From positions 186,001-250,000 of the forward strand of contig CANQLV010000003.1 of the NCBI GenBank assembly GCA_947624785.1: a stretch of 64,000 bases of DNA, in the 5' to 3' direction. This DNA is from Akkermansia muciniphila. GTDB lineage: Bacteria; Verrucomicrobiota; Verrucomicrobiia; Verrucomicrobiales; Akkermansiaceae. The notes beneath the pieces were generated by a model that ran no database searches, was not told where the DNA came from, and saw nothing but the letters and a program-made list of their open reading frames with translations. Below, piece after piece: positions 1-8,325 of the stretch (the first letter of the stretch is position 1; each line of letters opens with the position of its first letter). The translations under genes were made by a program, and so were the position numbers.

Positions 1-1
1 A

Positions 2-685
2 ATAAAAAAAGCTGATTCCCTTGGTTTCCATGTCGTAGCGTCGTTATTGAACGCAGCAAACTACGGAGTTCCTCAAACAAGGATTCGAACTCTGATAATT
101 GGATGGAAAAAGCATCTTGCAGCTTCTATTTCTTATCCACCTGCTCCAACAAATACACAAAATCCGGATGATTTGACACTGCCTCCTTGGAAAACTGTCA
201 GAGATGCCATAGGAGATTTACCTATTCCGCAAGGAACTGAAATTCGTAATATAGAGCCACCTTTAAATCTTCATTTTGGAAGATCTCCAACAGAGAAAAG
301 TATTTTGCGTTATAAGTCGGTGCCGCCGGGCGGTAATAGATTTGATCTCCAGAAAAATGCTCCTCACCTGACTCCGAACTGTTGGATTCATAAAACGAAG
401 GGAGGAACAGATTTATTTGGTCGTTTGTGGTGGGATCGTCCATCCGTCACGATTAGAACTGAGTTTTTTAAACCGGAAAAAGGGCGTTATCTACATCCTG
501 ATCAGCACAGACCAATCACTCATAGGGAAGCCGCACGGCTGATGGGATTCCCTGATGATTTTCTGTTCTCGGGCTCAAAAATTGACATAGCCCGCCAAAT
601 TGGAAATGCTGTCCCTCCTCCTTTAGCAGGGGCAGTAGCGCGCTACATACGATCCTTATTTGATGAATGGTTTCACGTAGAATAG
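2..685 (+). CDS. C5-cytosine DNA methyltransferase, C-terminal part (cut by window edge)
   Basis: The reading frame is open from the first bases, so the gene begins outside the window. What remains is the C-terminal half of a DNA (cytosine-5) methyltransferase. Seen: motif VIII (NAANYGVPQTRIR), then the target-recognition stretch, motif IX (RPITHREAARLMGFPDDF) and motif X (QIGNAVPPPLA). A TTG at 47 could be mistaken for a start but lies inside motif VIII. The gene converges on the HNH nuclease gene, their 3' ends overlapping by 13 nt, with vsr beyond. A Dcm-type methylase, a nuclease and Vsr is the classic content of a type II restriction-modification locus. Specificity cannot be read from the fragment. 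Confidence 0.93.
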   Translation: MKKADSLGFHVVASLLNAANYGVPQTRIRTLIIGWKKHLAASISYPPAPTNTQNPDDLTLPPWKTVRDAIGDLPIPQGTEIRNIEPPLNLHFGRSPTEKSILRYKSVPPGGNRFDLQKNAPHLTPNCWIHKTKGGTDLFGRLWWDRPSVTIRTEFFKPEKGRYLHPDQHRPITHREAARLMGFPDDFLFSGSKIDIARQIGNAVPPPLAGAVARYIRSLFDEWFHVE

Positions 686-1611
686 TGACTATGCCTGATA
701 TCATGACAAATTGTACAGAGAGTGATAAGATTATCGGCAGTATTCGCTCCCTTATCAACATGCCGTCGAACATGATGAACTTCAAGGTGACGAGGATCGG
801 ATCTATTCCACTTTTTATGGGTCCATCCGCAATCTTGGCATGTATATTGATCCCGTAAAAGTACTTTCCTGTATTCTCCTTCTGGAATCCTCCGATCATG
901 CTCAGGAGATTGTCTATCCTCTTCCAAAACATAAATACCTACAAGCAGATCTGGACGTCCCGTAAATTTAGTAAGAATAGGCCAACCATATTCCGTTCGA
1001 AGCTCCCTAGTTCTACGAGCCCACTCTGTTTTATTACCAGCAACATAAGAAAGTTCCTCTCCAGAAATTTCTTTTCCTACAAATGTTCTAAAATATTTTA
1101 GAATCTTGTTCCTCACACTAATCGGTTCCTTACGTATGTCGTTCGCAACATGCCAACGATAAGCTGCTTCCATATCTTGTTTATCACCAAGCAATATATA
1201 TTGATCAGGTCGGAGCTTTAAATCAACAGGTATATTCAAAGCCTCAAGCTCTTCCATTTCCATGCTTTTTAAGGCGACTCCTGTTAGAATTGGCCATCCA
1301 TGTTCAACACGTAATTCACGTACTCTACGAGCATACTCCGAAATCCCGGCAACGACGGACAGTTCTTCTCCAGAAATTACGATCCCAACATATTTTCTCA
1401 TATATGCGAGAATACGAAACCGTGCACTATGCTCATTTGATGGATCAATCAAGGACACACCGAGTTTTTGAAACAAATGAACAGCAGGAACCAACTCCAA
1501 TACTTTTATACGTAACTCACTATTTTCCAAATGATTTTCAAAATCATCAAGCAATTCTATAAGTTTACGTCGATACATCTCCGGGTTACTAATTCTCGAC
1601 TGTTTTGTCAT
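673..1611 (-). CDS. HNH endonuclease, probable restriction partner of the C5 methylase
   Basis: The C-terminal ~70 residues form an HNH nuclease domain: CQDCG zinc knuckle, LEVHHVRRH, then DNLITLCTICHDIRH. Upstream are two tandem copies of a ~45-residue winged-helix-like unit (shared pattern ISGEELS.VAG....ARR.RELR.E.GWPILT), suggesting internal duplication of a DNA-binding module. I chose the ATG at 1611 (MTKQSRIS) over one 11 codons upstream because it leaves normal spacing from vsr (stop at 1672). Same strand and probably same transcript as vsr; tail-to-tail with the methylase. The role as cognate restriction enzyme is inferred from context. Confidence 0.8.
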   Translation of the reverse strand: MTKQSRISNPEMYRRKLIELLDDFENHLENSELRIKVLELVPAVHLFQKLGVSLIDPSNEHSARFRILAYMRKYVGIVISGEELSVVAGISEYARRVRELRVEHGWPILTGVALKSMEMEELEALNIPVDLKLRPDQYILLGDKQDMEAAYRWHVANDIRKEPISVRNKILKYFRTFVGKEISGEELSYVAGNKTEWARRTRELRTEYGWPILTKFTGRPDLLVGIYVLEEDRQSPEHDRRIPEGEYRKVLLRDQYTCQDCGWTHKKWNRSDPRHLEVHHVRRHVDKGANTADNLITLCTICHDIRHSHYST

Positions 1612-1671
1612 AGCGTTTTTCTTATGCCTTATTAGGATGATCAATAATTTCTCATATCAAGCAAAGTATGC

Positions 1672-2103
1672 TCATTCGTCAACCCGCTTTTTTATATATT
1701 GTGAATGAAAAAAACCAGGAATTACTCCAGTCTCAATTATCTTCTTCATTTCACAACCCCAAATAATTAGTACATTCCATCCCAGAGTCTTTAATTTTTC
1801 ATAATTTACTGTGTCTCGTTTCACATTGGCCTCAAATTTCTTCTTCCAAAATGTTACATTGCTCGAAGGAGTTGTTGCATATCTACAGTTTTCATGACGA
1901 TGCCAGAAACAGCCATTTACAAAAATCACCGTTCTGTACTTAGGTAAAACAATATCTGGAGTCCCCGGCAAATCTTTACGCTGAATACGAAAACGATAAC
2001 CTTGAGCAAATAATAGTTTACGCAAGGCTAATTCCGGTTGCGTATTCTTACTCTTAACTGCTGCCATATTATGACTTCGTTGTTCAGGAGTTAAAGAATC
2101 CAT
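1672..2103 (-). CDS. vsr: Very short patch repair endonuclease
   Basis: Full-length Vsr-family protein (143 aa). Seen: N-terminal MDSLTPEQRSHNMAAVKSKN, the catalytic stretch PGTPDIVLPKYRTVIFVNGCFWH with the metal-binding aspartate, and the zinc-site residues H and C in HRHENCRY. Vsr nicks 5' of T:G mismatches that arise when 5-methylcytosine deaminates, so it protects sites modified by a C5 methylase such as the one encoded at 2-685. First gene of a minus-strand pair with the HNH nuclease. Confidence 0.95.
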   Translation of the reverse strand: MDSLTPEQRSHNMAAVKSKNTQPELALRKLLFAQGYRFRIQRKDLPGTPDIVLPKYRTVIFVNGCFWHRHENCRYATTPSSNVTFWKKKFEANVKRDTVNYEKLKTLGWNVLIIWGCEMKKIIETGVIPGFFHSQYIKKRVDE

Positions 2104-2255
2104 ATGCTATAACAAGCTTTTAATATTAGGTTAAAATTTATCAATCACAGCATGAAAATCATTGGTTATTGCAGTTTTGTCAATCACATCTCCCTCATGT
2201 TCTTACAAAAAAACCACAATATACTCATAACGAATACGTTGTGGCTTAAAATTAA

Positions 2256-2274
2256 TGGCGGACAGGGAGGGATT
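2256..2274. repeat. Left prophage attachment repeat (attL)
   Basis: TGGCGGACAGGGAGGGATT, 19 bp identical to 34461-34479. There the sequence is the 3' end of tRNA-Ser(GGA) including its encoded CCA. Here it stands alone with no tRNA around it, the footprint of site-specific integration into a tRNA 3' end. The flanking bases differ on both sides, so the exact match ends at 19 bp. Confidence 0.92.
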
Positions 2275-2312
2275 ACATTTATTGATTATAAATATACTTA
2301 TGAATATAATGT

Positions 2313-3059
2313 TCAGTTTTTTGTACAGTTCCCTTCTTCCACTGCGGAGCCAAACCGATAACGGAACAACGAATCCATGACGCGAGCCCGGTTTGCTTTT
2401 GGAATATGGGGAGGACGAGGGCTTCCCACGGTTACGACGTCAAACCCAACATATTTTTCCGGAGCGACCGAGATGCTGAACCAGTTCCATGCCGACCAGC
2501 GGCCGGCCCTGTTTTGGGGCGTCCACGGGGGGATGATTTTCCCCTTGTCGATCCCAAAAAGGTCAATGACCGTGTGTCCGATGGTAAGGTCCTCCGGGGC
2601 GTTGTCCGGCATATCTGCTTGCATCAGCACTTCCGCGGCTCGTTTGGCGGCCAGTCCGGTCATGGCATAACACAAACCGTAGAATCGCCGGCTATCTGCT
2701 CCCGAGGCGCACCAGTGCGCCCCCGTTTCAGGCATGTCCCTGATCCATGCTCCGTTGAGCAGCGCCGTATCCGAGTCGATTTTGACGACGATGTCGTCGT
2801 CCGCTGCTTCGCCGGCCAGCATGGAGATAATGCCACGGACGCATTCCGGGCCGTTGAGATTACCATTTCGGGGAAAGTCCGTCCGCTTATACCGCACTCC
2901 AGTCGCCAGAAGCGCCTTTCTGGCGCGTTCCGGTACTGGGTCGGCTTCATCGTCTGCCACGGTAATGACGGCTTCAGGGAGGGCCGCCGCAGCGCATTGG
3001 ACGCAGGCTAGCGCTTCGTCCGCGTCTCCGGCGTAGGTGAAGAGATAGATTCGGATCAT
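2313..3059 (-). CDS. Phage-encoded GT-A-like glycosyltransferase
   Basis: 248 aa. The pattern IVVKIDSDTALLN contains a DxD metal/nucleotide-sugar motif near residue 97, and the N-terminal IYLFTYAGDADEAL stretch resembles the start of a Rossmann-like GT-A fold. Start overlaps the stop of the upstream tail gene by 4 nt (ATGA), so it is translationally coupled to the tail module and is the last gene before attL. Such genes in phages can modify virion proteins, DNA or host surface sugars; which applies here cannot be told. No signal peptide or membrane segment seen. Confidence 0.55.
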   Translation of the reverse strand: MIRIYLFTYAGDADEALACVQCAAAALPEAVITVADDEADPVPERARKALLATGVRYKRTDFPRNGNLNGPECVRGIISMLAGEAADDDIVVKIDSDTALLNGAWIRDMPETGAHWCASGADSRRFYGLCYAMTGLAAKRAAEVLMQADMPDNAPEDLTIGHTVIDLFGIDKGKIIPPWTPQNRAGRWSAWNWFSISVAPEKYVGFDVVTVGSPRPPHIPKANRARVMDSLFRYRFGSAVEEGNCTKN

Positions 3060-5233
3060 GACGGGCCGTAGGGGTAGAAGGTTCCGCCGGCAACCGGGAT
3101 TTGCACGGAGCCCAGCAGGTATTGCGTAACTTGGTCTTCGTCGATGTCGGCAATCTGGAAGGTATAGTCAAAGTTGACACCGGGTTTTTCCGTAGCGAGG
3201 ATGATAGGGTAAACCGTTCCTGGGATGCCTGACATTTCCACGCCAGTTAGCTTGGCGTCCTGGTCGAAGTGCACGTTCATCCAGACCTCGCCGCTGGTCA
3301 TCGGGAGTTTTACCCAGGAGGAACCGGATCCGGTTCCTCCGGTCGGGTAGAGTCCCAAGAAGGAGCCGTTGATGTAGAGGGCGCCGGGCTTGATGCGGGC
3401 ATCCGTTATGTTGCCATTCGTGTCTTTGGTCAGGCGCACCTGGAAGCCGTATTCCGGCGCAGGAGCTTCAGACCCGGTGGCGGTGGTGATCTGCTGGCTA
3501 ATGGTCGGAGATTCCGGCTTGGGGTCGTAGGTCAGTTCGACGGGTTCCGGCGCTCCCTGCATGTTTTCGAGCGTGGAGGAAATGTTAGAAACGGAATTAA
3601 TTTCATTGAGCGAAAGCAAATCTTCAACCCCAAGTTGATTTGGCGCACCGTAGGACAGGGAAATCACGTTGGTCTGCAGGTCGCGGCTCACTGTTTGAAT
3701 CATGGTGTTGATGTTCTGCCAAGCGGGGTTGCCTCCCAGCAGCGAGACGCGCCGGCCCATGTATTGGCGCGTCTGCGCTTCTCCAAGCGCGACAAAGGAA
3801 ATAGACCCGTCATAGGGGAGTTCCTGCATGGATTCCCATACCGTCATTGCCACGTCCGAATAAGGTATGCCATCATTGGGCGCTTCAGATGGGCCGTCCT
3901 CGTCATTGGACGGCTGCTCGCCGTTGTAAATGCCGTCGATTGGGTAGCTGGTATTGGGGCGGTCAATCGTCACCAGGTCCACAGAAAATTCCTGCCAGAA
4001 GCATGGAGTGTTGCCGCTCCCTATTTCCCCGATGTTCTTGAATTTTTCTCTCCACTTGGCCGGGGCGTTTTCCGGAATGGCCAGCCGCTGCTTGATAGTG
4101 GTATTGCACCATTTAGGCCGCAAGGATTTCGTATGGATCTGTCCATCCGTGAGTTCATACCCGGTGGCCGTAGTGTCGTAGCCCTTGGGCTTTTCCTCTT
4201 CCGCCCCTTCCCATTCCTTGGGAGTGACGACCCGGTCGGAATAGGGGACAAGCTGCCCCGCCGGGATGTCTTTCATCCACGGGAAATGGTGCGCCCAAAA
4301 GCTGTTGATCATGTCGCTGGCGTCAATTCTGCGTCCTTTGACAATCATCTTCTGGTAGGCCAGACTTCCGGAGCTGGGAGTCTTTACGGGCTGAGGCTCG
4401 GAAGCGGAACCACCGGATTCGTTGTAGTCCGAATAGTAAAAATCGGAAGAAACGCGGTAGATAATCGAATGAGGTAGCGTGGGATCGCCGTCCGCCGGAT
4501 ACTTGGAAAGGTAGGAGACTCGATAGCCATAGCTTCCGGTTGACTCTGCCACAATCGCAACACAGGGGGGGACAAGGTCGCCTCGCGCCACCAGTGAAAC
4601 TTCCATGCTTTTAACGGTGGCGGAGGGCTGCAGCGGCAAGGAAATAGGCTCAAGGGAATCGTAGTCCGTAATAATGAGTTTCGGTTTCTCCCCCGTATAG
4701 TCATAATAACTGACCATGCGCGGAGACCAGCGCCGGATGGACTGCAACAGGCTTTCCAGTGTGTCGCAGGATGCGTTCCAAGGTATCAGCTGCTTGTCAT
4801 TGCTGATGCGCAGCTCATAAGTGGCTGGATGGTGGTTTGCCATGGAGAGCACGGTGGACAAAGCGCCGCTCAATCTGACCTTAGGGATGATGCCATCACC
4901 ACCCAGTCGCGGAAGGAGCCTGAATGTCGGCTGCCATCCGTTGTTCAGGGCGTAGCAATTGGCGAGGTAATACCAAGGGTCTGAAAAGACGATTCTCCAA
5001 GACCGCTGACTGCCGCTGTATACTTTTTCAATGTTTGATACCAACCCCACTAGGAGGACTTGCCCGTTTTGGGATATGGTGACGGTGTCAAATTGCTTGT
5101 ACGGTAAAGTTTCTCCAAGCGTCCTGACGGGGTAAATGGCTGTGATGGTGGACGTAGAAAAACTTTGCTGGTCGTGTGTGAGGCTCGAAGGTTTGAGAGC
5201 CAGTAAGTCGTCTATGGTGATGTTGTGATTCCT
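3056..5233 (-). CDS. Large tail structural protein, AGG start
   Basis: 725 aa from AGG at 5233-5231. The frame has an in-frame TAA at 5242-5240 and no ATG, GTG or TTG until a GTG at 5050, which would remove 61 residues of convincing coding sequence (NHNITIDDLLALKPSS...). The AGG lies one base after the stop of the preceding gene. It reads as tail tip or baseplate protein: downstream of the tape measure, with a glycine/serine hinge (GGTGSGSSWVKL) near the end. Transcribed with the tail genes and coupled to the following glycosyltransferase gene. One of eight late genes of this phage with AGG at the expected start. Confidence 0.78.
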   Translation of the reverse strand, partial: RNHNITIDDLLALKPSSLTHDQQSFSTSTITAIYPVRTLGETLPYKQFDTVTISQNGQVLLVGLVSNIEKVYSGSQRSWRIVFSDPWYYLANCYALNNGWQPTFRLLPRLGGDGIIPKVRLSGALSTVLSMANHHPATYELRISNDKQLIPWNASCDTLESLLQSIRRWSPRMVSYYDYTGEKPKLIITDYDSLEPISLPLQPSATVKSMEVSLVARGDLVPPCVAIVAESTGSYGYRVSYLSKYPADGDPTLPHSIIYRVSSDFYYSDYNESGGSASEPQPVKTPSSGSLAYQKMIVKGRRIDASDMINSFWAHHFPWMKDIPAGQLVPYSDRVVTPKEWEGAEEEKPKGYDTTATGYELTDGQIHTKSLRPKWCNTTIKQRLAIPENAPAKWREKFKNIGEIGSGNTPCFWQEFSVDLVTIDRPNTSYPIDGIYNGEQPSNDEDGPSEAPNDGIPYSDVAMTVWESMQELPYDGSISFVALGEAQTRQYMGRRVSLLGGNPAWQNINTMIQTVSRDLQTNVISLSYGAPNQLGVEDLLSLNEINSVSNISSTLENMQGAPEPVELTYDPKPESPTISQQITTATGSEAPAPEYGFQVRLTKDTNGNITDARIKPGALYINGSFLGLYPTGGTGSGSSWVKLPMTSGEVWMNVHFDQDAKLTGVEMSGIPGTVYPIILATEKPGVNFDYTFQIADIDEDQVTQYLLGSVQIPVAGGTFYPYGPS

Positions 5234-5234
5234 G

Positions 5235-5687
5235 CTACTTTATAGTTTGGTTGTTGGCTATATCGGAAAGGAGTTCCACTACACGAACCATCCAGAAACA
5301 AGAGACAGCCGCCAAAATGCCAGAGGCTAAAAAGATGGACCCTGAAATTATTTCTTGTTCCTTGATGCTTAAAATAAAAAGAATGGTACCTCCTATCAAA
5401 GCAAACATGCCAATAATCTTGAGAACGACAGATATTCCTCCTGGAGGTTTGCTTTCTTGGTCTTGAATGGCCATAGGAGAGTTAGGTAGTTCAGTTTTGC
5501 GAAACTGAGATTGCAATGATGCCAAAGAAAAAAGAAGTTCGCTGTATGGCGCCCACTGAACTGTCCCTTCCTTGCAAACGAGGGTTTCTCCTGTAATTTT
5601 TTTCTGATTGCGAAGAATTTCTAAGGCATCCAATGAATAAGGCCCTTTTGTTTCTCCTTCTGGCGAAGAAATATAATACTGTTCCAT
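5235..5687 (-). CDS. GYF_2 (DUF4339)-like membrane protein A
   Basis: 150 aa from ATG 5687. N-terminal ~60 residues match the GYF_2/DUF4339 pattern (YYISSPEGETKGPYSLDALEIL...GTVQWAPYSELLFS), followed by two hydrophobic segments at about residues 85-105 and 112-132. Same architecture as its upstream neighbour, so the two are paralogues. Base composition is clearly more AT-rich than the late genes around it. Its stop is one base before the AGG start of the next tail gene. Probably accessory cargo expressed from the prophage; function unknown. Confidence 0.7.
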   Translation of the reverse strand: MEQYYISSPEGETKGPYSLDALEILRNQKKITGETLVCKEGTVQWAPYSELLFSLASLQSQFRKTELPNSPMAIQDQESKPPGGISVVLKIIGMFALIGGTILFILSIKEQEIISGSIFLASGILAAVSCFWMVRVVELLSDIANNQTIK

Positions 5688-5704
5688 GATTTGTATGTTT
5701 TTAT

Positions 5705-6109
5705 TTATTTTTTGGCAAGTAAAATATAAAGCGTGTACCAAAGTACAGCCACTACGGCACCTCCCAGAATATAACCCATTCCAATACCAATTAATCCTGC
5801 TCCAAAACTTACAATCCCCATAATGAAGCCCCCTCCTATCGATAGGGTTGCGAGAAATATAAGGACTGCGGAAAGAAAAGAATTACTTTCTTTGCGATTT
5901 GGAAGTTTCTTAATAGAATAAGTTGTAGAATTGCTTTCCCTTGGCAATTCTACAGAAAATAGTAATTCATCAACCTTGAACCATTTCTTTGTTCCTTCTA
6001 CGCAAATTAATGTTTCAGGTTCTATGACATGATTTTTAATTAAAATTTGTAGTTGCCTGAATGATATGGGGCCTTTGACAAGATTCCCGCAGAAGTAGAA
6101 ATATTTCAT
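5705..6109 (-). CDS. GYF_2 (DUF4339)-like membrane protein B
   Basis: 134 aa from ATG 6109 (MKYFYFCGNLVKGP). N-terminal GYF_2-like domain (GPISFRQLQILIKN...GTKKWFKVDELLFS) and two C-terminal membrane segments, paralogous to the next gene downstream. AT-rich like that gene and like most of the tape measure gene beside it, so the pair probably arrived together with that segment. Membrane localisation is inferred from the hydrophobic stretches; function unknown. Confidence 0.68.
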   Translation of the reverse strand: MKYFYFCGNLVKGPISFRQLQILIKNHVIEPETLICVEGTKKWFKVDELLFSVELPRESNSTTYSIKKLPNRKESNSFLSAVLIFLATLSIGGGFIMGIVSFGAGLIGIGMGYILGGAVVAVLWYTLYILLAKK

Positions 6110-6139
6110 GGCAACATCATATATCATGATAATTTTTCT

Positions 6140-7990
6140 TCAATGTTTTCTGCGCCGTAATCCTTCGATATTATTCTGAGCTTGTTTTAGATCGCGGGTC
6201 AACTGGTCAATTCGCGCCTGCTGATCTCTTAATTCTGCCGCTTGCTGATTAACAAGGGAAAGAGATTGTTTCATATTTGTGCTCAGTCCGTTCAGAATTG
6301 CATTGTTTCGAATTCCTTGCTGTCTCAAAGCGTCTCTAAAGGCAACTCCGATTTGCTCATATTCTCTTGAGTCAATTACTCCATCTGCCGAGGCATTTTT
6401 AACCTGATCCCTAATCGCTTCCGAGGCAGCTCTAACCATTGCTTTTTGTTGTTCACTAGCAGACTCCCCAGCAGCAACAACTAAGCGCTCCAATTCAGCA
6501 GAAAAATTATCCTTCTTCTTCTTTAGAGCATCTTTTTTGGTTTCTATTTCTTTTTTTCTACCTTCGATTTCATTCTCCGTATCCTCTTTTTCTGTCTCTT
6601 CACGGATTTGTCTTCTCTCCTGAGCTTGAGACGTCCTACCGCGTTGTATATCAACAGCCGCTTCCGAGGCATTTTTTCTCTTTACATCAGCTAGCTTTCG
6701 CGTTGCTATTTCTTCATCATTTTTTGCTGATATTAAAGACTTTTCCGATTCTTCATATTCTTTTTCAAGAGTTTCTACGGTTTCAGTATAAGATTTATAG
6801 GCATTCAAATAACCTCCATCTCCAAAAGTCATATCACCCAAATTAAAGCCTTTATCCTGAAGAGCAATGTCACTTCTCTCTATATTTTCTTGAATATCAA
6901 ATATTTTTGTTCTTCTAGATTCTGCGTCGATAGGTCGGTATTTATCGAGCAACGCATACACCAATTTATTTGAAATTTCTTCCCCCTGCGCAAACTCATT
7001 AGCTGCATCATAAATAGATTTATCACTTACATTCCTATATCGTAATGCTCCAGAATCTCTTTCTTTATCTCTATATACTTTTAAAGCTTCGTATAAATCA
7101 TTTGTTAAAGATTTTCTCATTTCACTTAAAGAAACCTCTGATGCTCTCCTTTCTTCAAGAGACATTATATCATCAGAATTAGATTTTGCATTTTGGAATG
7201 ACGCTTGAGCTTCTCTTGCACCTCGAGCTGCATCAATTCTCTTATTGACCGCATCAGCCACGTCTATTTTTGCTAATTCTTCTCTCTCATTTCTCCTTCT
7301 AGCACGGCTATCTAATTCAACGCCTTCTAACAAGCGGGCTCTTCGACGCTCCGCCTCAGAGCCTTTTCCTAATTTCCCATTAGCAAAATCTTCTTCTACT
7401 TTCAGACGGGCAATCTCTGCTTCATCGTCATTAATTCCAGATTCTAAAGCAATCAACTCTTTACGATAATCCAAAGAGTATTTTAATGCGTCAGCTTCTT
7501 CTTTACGATAATCAGCTATTTTTTTTGCATTATCTATTGCTTCCCGCAATATTTGTTCATTGTCGTTTTGCCGAGAAATTTCATTAACTTCTTCTTTTAA
7601 TTTTTTGAATGCTTCTCTTTCTTCTTCAATGGCTTTAGCGAGCTCTTTGGATTTCGCCTCCGTGTTTCCCATCCACTCGTACAGCTTCGCCCCTGCGAGG
7701 ACTGCAAGAGACATCGCTCCGGCCAGGCCCGCCCCGCCGCCGAAGCCTATTACAAGGCCCGGAATATTGTTCAGGATGCCCTTGATGCCGTATTGCACGT
7801 CATCCATGAAATAGGCAACCTGAAGCATTCCCTGCCCCATGTTCTTGATGCTTTTGGTGGCGTTTTGGCTCCCTTTGCCCAATTGCTCCGTGGACTTGTT
7901 CAGGGAGTCAATTTTCTGCTTGGCTTCTTCTACTCCTTTTCCGTCCAGCGTGGACTTGAGCTTGATTTCGATTTCTTTCTTGGTGGCCAT
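6140..7990 (-). CDS. Tail tape measure protein (mosaic)
   Basis: 616 aa. N-terminal MATKKEIEIKLKSTLDGKGV is a typical tape-measure opening, followed by a hydrophobic glycine/alanine segment (about residues 70-105: GLVIGFGGGAGLAGAMSLAV) and ~480 residues of charged, heptad-rich coiled coil. It follows a small tail-assembly gene, the usual position. Base composition changes abruptly: the first ~110 codons (to about 7650) are GC-rich like the phage, the rest is AT-rich. Coiled-coil length would set tail length; this is short for a siphovirus. Confidence 0.85.
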   Translation of the reverse strand: MATKKEIEIKLKSTLDGKGVEEAKQKIDSLNKSTEQLGKGSQNATKSIKNMGQGMLQVAYFMDDVQYGIKGILNNIPGLVIGFGGGAGLAGAMSLAVLAGAKLYEWMGNTEAKSKELAKAIEEEREAFKKLKEEVNEISRQNDNEQILREAIDNAKKIADYRKEEADALKYSLDYRKELIALESGINDDEAEIARLKVEEDFANGKLGKGSEAERRRARLLEGVELDSRARRRNEREELAKIDVADAVNKRIDAARGAREAQASFQNAKSNSDDIMSLEERRASEVSLSEMRKSLTNDLYEALKVYRDKERDSGALRYRNVSDKSIYDAANEFAQGEEISNKLVYALLDKYRPIDAESRRTKIFDIQENIERSDIALQDKGFNLGDMTFGDGGYLNAYKSYTETVETLEKEYEESEKSLISAKNDEEIATRKLADVKRKNASEAAVDIQRGRTSQAQERRQIREETEKEDTENEIEGRKKEIETKKDALKKKKDNFSAELERLVVAAGESASEQQKAMVRAASEAIRDQVKNASADGVIDSREYEQIGVAFRDALRQQGIRNNAILNGLSTNMKQSLSLVNQQAAELRDQQARIDQLTRDLKQAQNNIEGLRRRKH

Positions 7991-8007
7991 GGTGGGATTG
8001 GTAAGGG

Positions 8008-8298
8008 TTATCGTTGAGTGTTGGCTTCTCCGAGGACGAAAGCGGGCAGTTTCCCATCCGCGAGGCTGGCGCGGGCGTCGTCCGCGCGTTTTTGGAAGTA
8101 TTCAAGCATCATCATATCGCGGAAGATGATGCTGAAGGCCGCGGAGGGATTGACGCCGGCTTCTCCGGCGGCGGCAAAGACGCTTTCCCGCAAGGCTCGC
8201 GTCGCCTGGTCCAGAGAGGGGTTCTTGAGGCAGGCTTCAGCGAATTCCGCAAAAAGCCGTTCCATTCCGTTTTCGGATTGATTGGATTGGTCAGTCAT
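8008..8298 (-). CDS. Small tail assembly protein (chaperone position)
   Basis: 96 aa, acidic and helical (MERLFAEFAEACLKN, AAFSIIFRDMMMLEYF). Sits directly upstream of the tape measure gene with a 17-nt gap, the conserved place for tail assembly chaperones. No recognisable motif; no slippery sequence for a frameshifted second product was found. Assignment rests on position and size. Confidence 0.5.
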   Translation of the reverse strand: MTDQSNQSENGMERLFAEFAEACLKNPSLDQATRALRESVFAAAGEAGVNPSAAFSIIFRDMMMLEYFQKRADDARASLADGKLPAFVLGEANTQR

Positions 8299-8325
8299 GA
8301 TTGGTGGTGTGTTAAAAAGGTGTTG

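Noticed and set aside
3269..4477. 402-codon plus-strand frame in the tail gene
   Set aside because: Antisense shadow; arginine/glycine/phenylalanine-rich with no domain.
3056..5050. Tail gene truncated at its 5' end by insertion of the two GYF_2 genes
   Set aside because: Considered because no canonical start exists upstream of the GTG at 5050. The same situation recurs in seven other late genes, always with AGG at the N-terminus, and a matching tRNA is encoded, so the gene is intact.
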